NCBI RefSeq assembly: GCF_003054705.1
Contig: NZ_QAYX01000022.1
Location: 124,001-188,000 of the forward strand
Origin: Opitutus sp. ER46
GTDB taxonomy: Bacteria > Verrucomicrobiota > Verrucomicrobiia > Opitutales > Opitutaceae
Length of the DNA stretch: 64,000 nt
Direction: 5' to 3'
Shown: one piece after another, positions 55,581 through 63,828 of the stretch
Position numbering within the stretch: position 1 is the stretch's first letter
Layout: every line of letters starts with the position of its first letter
Program-made: the position numbers and the translations under genes
Notes under the pieces: model-generated
Databases searched by the model: none
The model's input: only the letters and a program-made list of their open reading frames with translations
What the model was told of the DNA's origin: nothing

Positions 55581-57341
55581 ATGCATAGTTTTTCCGAGCA
55601 ATGTCTCGACATGGCCCGCTCGATGTTGGGCCACAACCTAGAGTCCGTTCAACCTGACGGCACTGTCCTCCCCGCCAAAGGCGAACAATCCCGGCCTGAT
55701 GAGCCAGGCCACGTCGCCTTCGCCCTCGGCGAATTCTACCGCGCCACCGGAGAAACCACCCTCAAGGGCTACGATCTCGTTGACCTGGCGGCGCGCTGCA
55801 TCACCGCCCAGATGTTCACCGAGCCGGCCGCCGAAAACGGGCTCGCCTACTCGGCCCTCGGCCTCCTCGCCTACGGCCCCTCCAAGGAGCGCAACCCCGT
55901 CTGGGAACGCCTCGTCGAGGAGACCCAGCAGCGCATCGACAAGGCCCTCCTGCACCGCAGCGACTACGATAACCACTGGCAGGCATTCAACATCGCCAAG
56001 GCCGTCGCCCGCTTCAGCCTCGGCCTCTCCAAGAAGGACGAAACCTCCCGGCTCATCGAGCGCATGGTCGACCGCATCAACCAGACCAGTTCGGCGGGCT
56101 TCTTCGACGACGCCACCGAGGGCCTGGGCGGCAACTTCAATCTCTACGGCGTGATGACGTTCGTCTTCACGCGCTCCGCCCTCCAGCTCCACGCCAACAG
56201 CGGCGTCCGCGACCGGAAGCTCCCGACCCTTCGCACCTACGCCGAGAAGTACATCAAGATGATGCCCGACTTGGTCCGCGCGGACGGCCTCGGCTGGGCG
56301 TTCGGCCGCGCCGCGGGCGCGTACGGCCAGATGCACTGCATCAGCCTCATCTTGCAGGGGCTCCGCGATGGGTGGATCCCGGACGACCAGAAGCCGAAGT
56401 ACTTCGATATCCTGCGCCGGCTGTTCATGTTCTTCTACGAAACCTACCTTGACCAGGAGCAGGGTTTCCTCGATCTGCGCGACGATGAGCGCACCGCGTA
56501 CAACCACCACACCACACGCATGGCGAACTTCGATGCCGCGCGCTACCTGTGCCAGTGGTCCCGCCTCGCCAAGACCGTGCAGATGCCGTCCGGCGTGCCG
56601 AAGATTGAGCCCTCCCGCACCACCGGCCGCTTCGTCATCTTCGACAAGTCGAACCGCAAGGAACAGGGCCTCTTCGTCTACCGCGACGGCGAGTCTGGCC
56701 TGCACCTGCAGATTCCGCTCATCAGCTCGGGCACCACGCTCACGAGCGACTCCCTCGCCTTCCCGCATTCGCCGGGCATCTTCGACTGGGCCAACAACGT
56801 TTACGTCCCGGTCATGCTCCCCGAGCTCACCTTCGGCGAGCACGTCACCCTGCCTTCGTTCTACGGCAAGAACTGCGTCACCGGTCTCGGCCTGCGCAAC
56901 AGCTTCTACTTCCGTTACGAGCAGCCCGAACTGATCAACCTCAAGGAGGAGATCGTGAAGGGCCTCGGCAGCGTGAAGGTCCAGTGGAACTTCTCGGGCA
57001 ACAAGATCGGCTGCGAGTTCGCTTACACCGTCAAGCAGCAGGTCACCCTCGACAAGCTCCGGTACTGCCTCGTCATCGCCGCGCCGCACTCAAAGTACCG
57101 CGTCACCGGCGGGCTTACCCTCGGGGCCCAGGGCCATCGCTGCACCGTCGCGAAGGATGACTTCCAGGCCACCTGGCTCGAGACCGAAGTCGTCAGCGCC
57201 GACCCGACCTACCGCACGAATTACGGCAAGATCCATTACCTGCAGTATCTCGTGCGTGATCACCCGCTGATCATGCGTCCGGGCCACGTGTACCGCCTCG
57301 CCGTCAACTTCGAGCCCGAGGTCGCCCCGATCGACGCCTGA
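55581..57341 (+). CDS. Hypothetical protein, probably alpha/alpha-toroid with C-terminal beta region
   Basis: I do not recognise this family with confidence. The 586-residue protein has no signal peptide. Its first ~350 residues are helical with repeated hairpins (DEPGHVAFALGEFYRATGET, HWQAFNIAKAVARFSLGL, GWAFGRAAGAYGQMHCISLI), reminiscent of alpha/alpha-barrel polysaccharide enzymes. The remainder is beta-rich (GRFVIFDKSNRKEQGLFVYR, RPGHVYRLAVNFEPE). This two-part design recalls heparinase II/III or alginate lyase-like proteins, but I see no catalytic signature. It lies between rho and hisF with a terminator on each side, so it is probably monocistronic. Confidence 0.75.
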   Translation: MHSFSEQCLDMARSMLGHNLESVQPDGTVLPAKGEQSRPDEPGHVAFALGEFYRATGETTLKGYDLVDLAARCITAQMFTEPAAENGLAYSALGLLAYGPSKERNPVWERLVEETQQRIDKALLHRSDYDNHWQAFNIAKAVARFSLGLSKKDETSRLIERMVDRINQTSSAGFFDDATEGLGGNFNLYGVMTFVFTRSALQLHANSGVRDRKLPTLRTYAEKYIKMMPDLVRADGLGWAFGRAAGAYGQMHCISLILQGLRDGWIPDDQKPKYFDILRRLFMFFYETYLDQEQGFLDLRDDERTAYNHHTTRMANFDAARYLCQWSRLAKTVQMPSGVPKIEPSRTTGRFVIFDKSNRKEQGLFVYRDGESGLHLQIPLISSGTTLTSDSLAFPHSPGIFDWANNVYVPVMLPELTFGEHVTLPSFYGKNCVTGLGLRNSFYFRYEQPELINLKEEIVKGLGSVKVQWNFSGNKIGCEFAYTVKQQVTLDKLRYCLVIAAPHSKYRVTGGLTLGAQGHRCTVAKDDFQATWLETEVVSADPTYRTNYGKIHYLQYLVRDHPLIMRPGHVYRLAVNFEPEVAPIDA

Positions 57342-57377
57342 GCCTCCTGCTCAGCGCCAGTCACACTCCAGTGAATT

Positions 57378-57400
57378 GACGGCCGGTACACCCGGCCGTC
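57378..57400 (+). terminator. Terminator-like hairpin before hisF
   Basis: A perfect 9-bp stem (57378-57386, GACGGCCGG, with 57392-57400, CCGGCCGTC) has a five-base loop and is followed by GTTTGCTT. It lies 36 bases after the stop of the hypothetical gene and would separate it from hisF. Confidence 0.65.
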
Positions 57401-57442
57401 GTTTGCTTGCGTCCACCCCGCCTCCCCGGCCCTTCTGCTCGC

Positions 57443-58204
57443 ATGCTCTCCCGCCGCATCATTCCGTGCCTGGACGTCAACGCCGGTCGCGTCGTCAAGG
57501 GCGTTAAGTTCCAGGAACTCCGCGACGCCGGCGATCCCGTCCAGTGCGCCAAGGCCTACGACGCCCAGGGCGCCGACGAGCTCGTGTTCCTCGACATCAC
57601 CGCGTCGAGCGACAACCGCGGGATCATGCACCACGTTGTCGCCGCCACCGCGGAGCAGTGCTTCATGCCGCTCACCGTGGGCGGCGGCCTCCGCTCCGTG
57701 GGCGACATCGAGGCGATGCTGAAATCGGGCGCCGACAAGGTTTCGCTCAACACCGCCGCGATCAAGGACCCCGCGCTCATCCAGGCGTCCTCCGATCGCT
57801 TTGGCGCGCAGTGCATCGTCGTCGCGATCGACGCCAAGCGCGAACCTGACGGCCGCTCCTGGCGCGTTTACACGCACGGCGGTCGCAACCGCACCGAACT
57901 CGATGCGATCGCCTGGGCCGAACGCGCCGCCAGCCTCGGCGCCGGCGAGATTCTCCTCACCAGCATGGACGCCGACGGGACCCTCGCCGGCTACGACCTC
58001 GGGCTGACCCGTGCGGTCAGCGACGCCGTCGGCATCCCTGTCATTGCCAGTGGCGGCGCCGGCAAACTGGATCACTTCGCCGAGGTGCTCGACGCCGGCC
58101 ACGCCAGCGCCGTCCTCGCCGCCAGCCTGTTCCACTTTGGCACGTTCACGATTCCTCAGGTAAAGGACTACCTCGCCGACCAAGGCGTGCCGGTTCGCCG
58201 CTGA
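57443..58204 (+). CDS. hisF: Imidazole glycerol phosphate synthase cyclase subunit
   Basis: HisF uses ammonia from HisH to form the imidazole ring in histidine synthesis. From the ATG at 57443 it is 253 residues, the normal size. The half-barrel symmetry is visible: [18 protein letters not shown] with catalytic D11, [10 protein letters not shown], then IVVAIDAK with D130, and [14 protein letters not shown]. No other his gene is next to it, so the his genes are scattered. An open frame starting at 57407 is not used. Confidence 0.97.
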   Translation: MLSRRIIPCLDVNAGRVVKGVKFQELRDAGDPVQCAKAYDAQGADELVFLDITASSDNRGIMHHVVAATAEQCFMPLTVGGGLRSVGDIEAMLKSGADKVSLNTAAIKDPALIQASSDRFGAQCIVVAIDAKREPDGRSWRVYTHGGRNRTELDAIAWAERAASLGAGEILLTSMDADGTLAGYDLGLTRAVSDAVGIPVIASGGAGKLDHFAEVLDAGHASAVLAASLFHFGTFTIPQVKDYLADQGVPVRR

Positions 58205-58266
58205 TCGCTGGAAGCTCAGGAGTTCGCGGCAAGGAGGACCCGGGCACGAGGGGTGCAATTATAACG

Positions 58267-58353
58267 CATTATCTCTCGGACGGTTGCGGGATAATGTCCA
58301 GATACTCGGCCATTCTGTCCAGATACTCGGCGAATAATGTCCGGATACTCCCG
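58267..58353. repeat. Three tandem copies of a ~20-base element with flanking inverted repeat
   Basis: Copies of the ATAATGTCCAGATACTCGGC type begin at 58291, 58312 and 58334, with periods of 21 and 22 bases and one to several changes between them. Just before the first copy, CATTATC (58267-58273) is inverted as GATAATG (58290-58296). The centre TCCGGA/TCCAGA is a near-palindrome. The array lies between hisF and the DUF72 gene (gap 58205-58486), which holds no gene. It could be an operator-like array or a degenerate dispersed repeat. Confidence 0.65.
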
Positions 58354-58486
58354 GTGCCTCCCGGGCCATGCGTCCGGGACAAACCGTGCTCTTGCGCCTC
58401 TTCGCTGACGCGGCGTTGCGAGTTCGAGTCCTCCAAGGCCCGGCGAGCGACCGGCTCCGCCTGCCTCCTCCGCGGTCTGTGGCGGC

Positions 58487-59512
58487 ATGCAGCAAGCCAA
58501 CATTTGGGTCGGCACGAGCGGCTGGGTTTACAAGGAGTGGGCCGGCGCCTTCTACCCGCGGGGCTGGCCGAAGCAGCGCGAGTTCGAGTACTACCTGCGC
58601 CACTTTCCGACGGTGGAGATCAACGCCACGTTCTACCGCCTGCCGACCCGCAGCATGGTCCGCGGCTGGCATGACCGCGCTCCCGAGGGCTTCGTCTACG
58701 CCGTGAAAGGCAGCCGCTACCTGACTCACCTCAAGCGGCTCAAGGACACTTCGCACGGCCTGCAAAAGTACCTCCGCCGCATCGCCCCCCTCGCCGAGCA
58801 CACCGGCCCGGTCCTTTGGCAACTGCCGCCGACGTTTCCCAAAAGCGACAAAACATTCGCGCGCCTGGAGCGCTTTCTCTCCCGGCTCCCGCGCCGCGGG
58901 CTTCGGCACGCCATCGAGTTCCGCCACCCGAGCTGGCTCGACGAGCAGACGTATGCGCTCCTGCGGCGGCGCGGCACGGCCAGCGTCTGGGTGAGTTCGC
59001 TGCAGATGCCGGTCGACCACACTGTCACCGCCGATTTCGTGTACCTGCGCTTTCACGGCCTCGAGGGCGGCGCCTACCACGACTACACCGACGCCGAACT
59101 CGCACCGTGGTGCCGTGCTCTCACCCGCGTCTCCCGTCGGGGCATCCCCGCGTACGTCTATTTCAACAACGACCTCAACACGCGGGCGCCCCAGAACGCC
59201 GAGCGCCTGATGGAGATGCTCGGCGAACGCGCCCTCCCTCCGATCCCGCAATCCCCGTCCGCGCCAGCCATCACTCCTGCGGCCGCCATCGAGCCGTCGC
59301 GACCGTCTCGCCGTCGCGCCCCCAGGGCCACCGCCACCCAACGCCGTCCGGCGCGGTCACGGCGCTCCCCCACGCCGTCCCACGCGGCGGTCCTACGCTC
59401 CCGCACGCCGCACGGCCGGCCTGTTTTTGCCCAGCCTTCCGTGCGTATCCCCTCTCCGGCGACACGCCGCGCCCGCGTGCCCGCGGCCTCGCCCCGCCTG
59501 CACCCCGCCTGA
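58487..59512 (+). CDS. DUF72 (YecE-like) protein with basic C-terminal tail
   Basis: A 341-residue protein. Its first ~240 residues match DUF72/YecE: IWVGTSGWVYKEWAGAFYP, FEYYLRHFPTVEINATFYRLP, FVYAVKGSRYLTHLKRL, LWQLPPTFPKSDKTFARLERFL, AIEFRHPSWLDEQ, and YLRFHGLEGGAYHDYTDAEL. The fold is a TIM barrel related to metal-dependent endonucleases, but the activity is not established. The last ~100 residues are Arg/Pro/Ala-rich and unusual for the family, and may be disordered or bind nucleic acid. A later termination caused by a frame change in GC-rich DNA is also possible. Confidence 0.85.
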   Translation: MQQANIWVGTSGWVYKEWAGAFYPRGWPKQREFEYYLRHFPTVEINATFYRLPTRSMVRGWHDRAPEGFVYAVKGSRYLTHLKRLKDTSHGLQKYLRRIAPLAEHTGPVLWQLPPTFPKSDKTFARLERFLSRLPRRGLRHAIEFRHPSWLDEQTYALLRRRGTASVWVSSLQMPVDHTVTADFVYLRFHGLEGGAYHDYTDAELAPWCRALTRVSRRGIPAYVYFNNDLNTRAPQNAERLMEMLGERALPPIPQSPSAPAITPAAAIEPSRPSRRRAPRATATQRRPARSRRSPTPSHAAVLRSRTPHGRPVFAQPSVRIPSPATRRARVPAASPRLHPA

Positions 59513-59656
59513 GCTCTGCCGACGCACGCCAACGCTCCGCCAGCTCACCGACTGCGCGGTCATGCCCCCTCCGCGTACTCCACGTGGCACCGCGATCCCG
59601 CCATCGCCGGCGTGTGAGCGATTGCCTCGACCGGGCCGCAGTCCCAGCGTGGCGCA

Positions 59657-61753
59657 GTGTCCGGCTCCAGCGTCACACCTGCCTCCCGTGCCCCATCGCG
59701 ATCCCGCCTGCTCTGGCCGCTCCTCGGCGGGCTCGGGTTTGTCCTCGTTCTCGCCGTCGTCTACCAGGCGGTGTGGTCCGCCGGTTTCATCTGGGATGAC
59801 GAGTCCCACCTGACGGAGAACCCGTGCATCATTGGTCCACTCGGGCTGCGCGAGGTCTGGACCAGCGCCTCGGCGAACTACTTCCCGCTGGTCCTGACCC
59901 ATCTCTGGGTGCAGCACGCGATCTGGGGGCTCCAGCCGCTTCCGTATCACCTCGCCAGTCTCCTGCTTCACGCCCTCAGCGCTTTCCTGCTCGCTCGCGT
60001 CCTGCTGCGCCTGCGGGTGCCGGGCGCCTGGCTTGGCGCCGCCTTGTGGGCGTTCCACCCGATCGCCGTCGAATCGGTGGCGTGGATCTCGGAGCTGAAG
60101 AACACCCAGTCCGCGGTATTTTACCTGCTGGCAGCCCTCGCCTACCTGCGCTGGCTCGACGCCACCGAGCCCGGCGCCCGCCGTCGCGCCTACGCGCTCA
60201 CCGTCCTAAGCTTCGCCGCCGCCCTGCTCAGCAAGCCGTCCACGGTCATGTTGCCCGCCGCGCTTCTGCTCTGCGCGTACGCCCGCGACCGCCGCACATC
60301 CTGGCGCAACGTCGCCTGGCTCCTGCCGCTCTTCGCCCTGGCGGCACTGGCTTCGGGCTGGACCGTCTGGGAGCAAAAGTACCACTCCTTCGCCGCCGGC
60401 CCCGAGTGGGCGCTCACGCCGCTTCAGCGTGCGGCGATTGCGGGCAAGGCCGTCTGGTTCTACCTCGGCAAACTCGCCTGGCCCGAGCCGCTGATGTTCG
60501 TCTATCCGCGGTGGCAGCCCGCCGCCGACCCGCTTGCGCTCCTGCCTTTGCTCGGCGCCATCGCACTGCCGCTGGCGCTGGCCGCGCTCCGTCATCCCGT
60601 CGCCCGCGCCGCCATCTGGGCCTACGGCTACTTTGTCCTGCTGCTGTTTCCCGTCCTCGGCTTCTTCGACGTTTACTACTTCCGCTATTCCTTCGTCGCG
60701 GATCATTTTCAGTACCTCGCCAGCATGGGGCCACTCGCCCTGGCCGGCGCCGGCATCGTCACGGTTGGCCGGCATGTTGCCGGCTTCGGTCGCGCCGCCG
60801 TCGTCGTCGCGACGGCACTGGTCCTTATCATGCTCGCCACGCTGACGTGGCGGCATGCGTGGACGTTCTCCACCCCGACGACCCTCTGGCGCGCCACGCA
60901 GGAGCGAAACCCAAACTGCTGGATCGCTGAGTCGATCCTCGGCAATGACGCGCGCGATGCCGGGCGGCTCGACGACGCACTGCAGATGCACCGCCACGCG
61001 CTGGCCCTCGATCCGTACGCCCATGAGGCGTACTACAATCTCGGGCTCACCTTGGTGAAACTCGGCCGCACCGAGGAGGCGATCGCCCAATACCAACGCG
61101 CGCTCGCGATCAAACCCAACTTCCACGAGGCGGAACATAACTTGGGCGTCGCCCTCGCCACTGCCGGTCGCCCAGCCGAGGCAATTCCCCACTATCGTCA
61201 GGCGTTGCGCTTCAAGCCACTGGCGGAGTCGCACTACATGCTTGCTCTCTCGCTGACGCTCACCGGTGCCGGCGACGAAGCGATCGCGCACTACCAGCAG
61301 GCACTGCAACTGCGCCCAAATTACCGTTCTGTGCATTATGCGCTCGGCCGCACTTATGAGTTGCTGGAGCGCCACCGCGAGGCGGCCGCGGAATTCCGTG
61401 CCGAGCTGGGGTTGGATGCCACTTCGTTCCCGGCGCGCGTCCATCTCGCCGCCGCCCAATACCGGCTCGGCGACGCCCGTGCTGCCGGTCGCGAATACGA
61501 AACCGCGCTCCGACTGGAGCCGGATCACGCCGACGCCCAGTGCGATTATGCCGCCGTGCTCGCCGCCACCGGCGACATCGCGCGCGCAGTCGAACACTAC
61601 CAGGCGGCAGTGCGCCTCGAGCCAGATCTCGCCGCCGCGCACCACAATCTTGCGGTGCATCTGCAGGCGCTGGGCCGCTCCGCGGAAAGCGCCGCGCACG
61701 CGGCGATCGCTCGCCGGCTACAGCCGAATCTGCCGGCTTTGCCGTCGCGTTAA
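59657..61753 (+). CDS. TMTC-like membrane protein with C-terminal TPR repeats
   Basis: A 698-residue protein starting with GTG at 59657. The N-terminal half (about 15-400) has roughly ten membrane segments. It contains FIWDDESHLTENPCI in the first luminal loop, with the acidic DDE of GT-C type mannosyltransferases, and the block ALWAFHPIAVESVAWISELKNT, which matches the TMTC/DUF1736-type family. The C-terminal part (about 410-690) is a series of TPR units, for example YNLGLTLVKLGRTEEAIAQYQRALAIKPN. By analogy with animal TMTC proteins it may be an O-mannosyl- or other glycosyltransferase, but this is inference. It lies 144 bases after the DUF72 gene. Confidence 0.85.
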   Translation: MSGSSVTPASRAPSRSRLLWPLLGGLGFVLVLAVVYQAVWSAGFIWDDESHLTENPCIIGPLGLREVWTSASANYFPLVLTHLWVQHAIWGLQPLPYHLASLLLHALSAFLLARVLLRLRVPGAWLGAALWAFHPIAVESVAWISELKNTQSAVFYLLAALAYLRWLDATEPGARRRAYALTVLSFAAALLSKPSTVMLPAALLLCAYARDRRTSWRNVAWLLPLFALAALASGWTVWEQKYHSFAAGPEWALTPLQRAAIAGKAVWFYLGKLAWPEPLMFVYPRWQPAADPLALLPLLGAIALPLALAALRHPVARAAIWAYGYFVLLLFPVLGFFDVYYFRYSFVADHFQYLASMGPLALAGAGIVTVGRHVAGFGRAAVVVATALVLIMLATLTWRHAWTFSTPTTLWRATQERNPNCWIAESILGNDARDAGRLDDALQMHRHALALDPYAHEAYYNLGLTLVKLGRTEEAIAQYQRALAIKPNFHEAEHNLGVALATAGRPAEAIPHYRQALRFKPLAESHYMLALSLTLTGAGDEAIAHYQQALQLRPNYRSVHYALGRTYELLERHREAAAEFRAELGLDATSFPARVHLAAAQYRLGDARAAGREYETALRLEPDHADAQCDYAAVLAATGDIARAVEHYQAAVRLEPDLAAAHHNLAVHLQALGRSAESAAHAAIARRLQPNLPALPSR

Positions 61754-61764
61754 GGTTCGTCCCT

Positions 61765-61793
61765 CCGGCGGCGCCAAACCCACGGCGCCCCGG
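61765..61793. terminator. Hairpin between convergent TMTC-like and hypothetical genes
   Basis: Stem CCGG-C-GGCGCC (61765-61775) pairs with GGCGCC-CCGG (61784-61793) with one bulge and an eight-base loop. It fills the gap between two converging stop codons. There is no T-tract on either side, so it is at best a weak bidirectional terminator. Confidence 0.45.
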
Positions 61794-61795
61794 GG

Positions 61796-62458
61796 TTAGC
61801 TCGTCCGCGGCTGCGCCTCTGGCTTCGATTCCGTCTCGGACTTTGGCTCCGTCTCCGGCTTCGGCACTGATTCTGGCTCGGGTTTGCCGGCGTCCTGCGG
61901 CTTGTTCGCGGCTTCCGGCTGGACAGCCGCATCCGCCGCGGGTTTGGCGTCCGCTTTCGGCTTCGGCGCGCCCACGAGCACGGTCAACTGCTCCTGCACG
62001 GCCACGAAAAACTCCGGCGTCAGCTCGCCGATCGGCACCTCAAACATCTGCTTCGTCTTGGCGTGTTCGTAGCGGTTGCGCAGGCCGTCGCTCGACTTGC
62101 CGCGCGGCCGCAGCGTCTTCTTGCGCTCCAGCATCAGCGCCAGGAACTGCAGCAGGCGTGTGTTCTCCGGCGTCGGCTCCGTGGTCGGATCCGCCAGGGT
62201 CGCAAACAGATTTTCCGCCGTCAGCTTCAGCGCCCGGTCGTTGTTCTCGCCCGCCTTGCGCGGCTTGTACGCCTGCACCCAGCGGCACGCGATAAACCCC
62301 TCCGGCGCAAAGTTCGCGGTATGCTGCTCGAGCACATCGTAGCGCACGATGTCCAGGTTCGCCGCGCGCACCAGAAAGCTCGCGACCCGCCCGCCTTCAA
62401 CAAACGGCTCGCCCGAGACGAAGCACGTTTTCGCCAGCGGCTGCAGATTCATTTCCAT
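61796..62458 (-). CDS. Hypothetical protein with Pro/Glu/Lys-rich tail
   Basis: I do not know the function of this 220-residue protein. The first ~140 residues appear folded: MEMNLQPLAKTCFVSGEPFVEGGRVASFLVR resembles a small zinc-ribbon-like or SPRY-like start with a single Cys. DVLEQHTANFAPEGFIACRW and LLQFLALMLERKKTLRPRG follow. The C-terminal ~70 residues are a repetitive Pro/Glu/Lys tail (PEPESVPKPETEPKSE), probably disordered. It converges on the TMTC-like gene and starts 52 bases from the divergent phosphatase gene. Confidence 0.75.
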   Translation of the reverse strand: MEMNLQPLAKTCFVSGEPFVEGGRVASFLVRAANLDIVRYDVLEQHTANFAPEGFIACRWVQAYKPRKAGENNDRALKLTAENLFATLADPTTEPTPENTRLLQFLALMLERKKTLRPRGKSSDGLRNRYEHAKTKQMFEVPIGELTPEFFVAVQEQLTVLVGAPKPKADAKPAADAAVQPEAANKPQDAGKPEPESVPKPETEPKSETESKPEAQPRTS

Positions 62459-62510
62459 AGGCTTTCTTGTTTACTGGGCGAGATGCCGGACGCTAGCTCT
62501 TTCCCGCCGC

Positions 62511-63170
62511 ATGAATGGGAGACTCATCGCCATCGGTGACATCCACGGCTGTCACCTCGAATTTGCCGATCTTCTCTCGCGCCTCGCCCTGAGCCGCGGC
62601 GACCGCCTCGTGCTGCTTGGCGACCTCATCAACCGCGGCCCCGACAGCCGCAAGGTCATCGATCTCGCCCGCGAGGCCGGCGCGCTCGCACTGATGGGCA
62701 ATCACGAACTGCGGCTCCTCAAGTATCGTCGCACCGGTGACAAGCGGTACGTGAAGGACACCGACCTCGAGACGTTCAAGCTGCTGCGCCCGGCCGACTG
62801 GGAGTTTCTCGCCGGCATGGCGCTGACGTACCACGAGCCCGATCTCAACACCGTGTTCGTCCACGGCGGTTTCCTGCCCGACCAACCATGGGAGAAGCAG
62901 CCGGCTGAGGTGGTGACGCGGGTGCAAGTCATTGACCAGGACGGCCGCCCCGCCAAACGCGCCGAGCGACCCGATGCCCCCATGTGGGCCGACCTGTGGA
63001 GCGGCCCGCCGTTCGTCATCTACGGCCACACGCCGCGCGAAGAGGTCTACAAACTCAAGTGGTCGCTTGGCCTGGACACCGGCTGCGTCGTCGGCGGCCA
63101 CCTCACGGCGTACATCCTCCCAGAAAAACGTTTCGTTCAGGTGAAAGCCCGCCAACGGTACTGGCCATGA
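62511..63170 (+). CDS. PPP-family metallophosphatase (Ser/Thr phosphatase or diadenosine tetraphosphatase-like)
   Basis: A 219-residue phosphatase from the ATG at 62511. Metal-binding motifs appear in order: IAIGDIHGCH, VLLGDLINRGPDS, ALMGNHELRLL, TVFVHGGF and FVIYGHTPRE. The set is characteristic of the PPP superfamily that includes bacterial PrpE/ApaH-like enzymes and protein phosphatases. Its substrate cannot be settled from sequence. Its stop overlaps the ATG of the isochorismatase-like gene, so the two are translationally coupled. The upstream in-frame start at 62349 would overlap the divergent gene and is rejected. Confidence 0.9.
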   Translation: MNGRLIAIGDIHGCHLEFADLLSRLALSRGDRLVLLGDLINRGPDSRKVIDLAREAGALALMGNHELRLLKYRRTGDKRYVKDTDLETFKLLRPADWEFLAGMALTYHEPDLNTVFVHGGFLPDQPWEKQPAEVVTRVQVIDQDGRPAKRAERPDAPMWADLWSGPPFVIYGHTPREEVYKLKWSLGLDTGCVVGGHLTAYILPEKRFVQVKARQRYWP

Positions 63171-63766
63171 CGACGCCCTCCTCGGACTCCCCGAATTCCG
63201 CCGCCGCAACCACCGATGCCGCGCTCGCCGACACGCTGCTCATGTGCGTGGATATGCAGCCGGTTTTCGTTCGCGCCGTGGCCGAGGGAACCAGCATCCA
63301 GAAGCGCTGCGCATTCGCCCTCGCCGCCGCCCGCGGTCTCGGCATGCCGATCATATTCACCGAGCAGGTGCCCGACAAACTCGGCGCCACCGATCCCGCC
63401 TTGCGCGCGCTTGCGCCCGACGCGCCGGTGTATCCGAAACGCACCTTCTCCGTCCTCGCCGACGCCGCCACCCGCGACGCCATCCTCGCCGACGGCAAGG
63501 TCCAGCATCTACTGCTCTGCGGCATCGAGACCTCGGTGTGCGTCTACCAGACCGCGCTCGCCGCCCGCGAACACGGCCTGGAGGTTACGATTCTCAGCGA
63601 CGCCGTGAGCGCGCGTCGACCCGACGACGCTCGTGCCTGCCTCGAGGCGCTTGCCCGCGCCGGGGTGCACGTACTGCCGTCGGAAACGATCTTCTACGCT
63701 GTGCTCCACGACGTGAAGCACCCCTTCTTCAAGGCGTACACCCAGCTGGTGAAGGCGGCCTCCTGA
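63167..63766 (+). CDS. Isochorismatase-like cysteine hydrolase
   Basis: A 199-residue enzyme starting at the ATG at 63167, overlapping the phosphatase stop by four bases. The catalytic triad of the family is visible: Asp in LLMCVDMQPVFVRAV, Lys in VYPKRTFSVLA and Cys in LLCGIETSVCVYQTALAA, followed by LSDAVSARRPDDA. Members hydrolyse isochorismate, nicotinamide or N-carbamoyl amides, and many are uncharacterised. Pairing with a phosphatase is an observation without a clear pathway. Confidence 0.92.
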   Translation: MTTPSSDSPNSAAATTDAALADTLLMCVDMQPVFVRAVAEGTSIQKRCAFALAAARGLGMPIIFTEQVPDKLGATDPALRALAPDAPVYPKRTFSVLADAATRDAILADGKVQHLLLCGIETSVCVYQTALAAREHGLEVTILSDAVSARRPDDARACLEALARAGVHVLPSETIFYAVLHDVKHPFFKAYTQLVKAAS

Positions 63767-63828
63767 GCCTCTGGCCGGGATTACGGTTGCCGCCGCCGGG
63801 GCGCGTAGGCTTGGCTTCGGCCCGAATC

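Noticed and set aside
58291-58353. Possible CRISPR array (three repeats)
   Set aside because: The period of 21-22 bases leaves no room for spacers.
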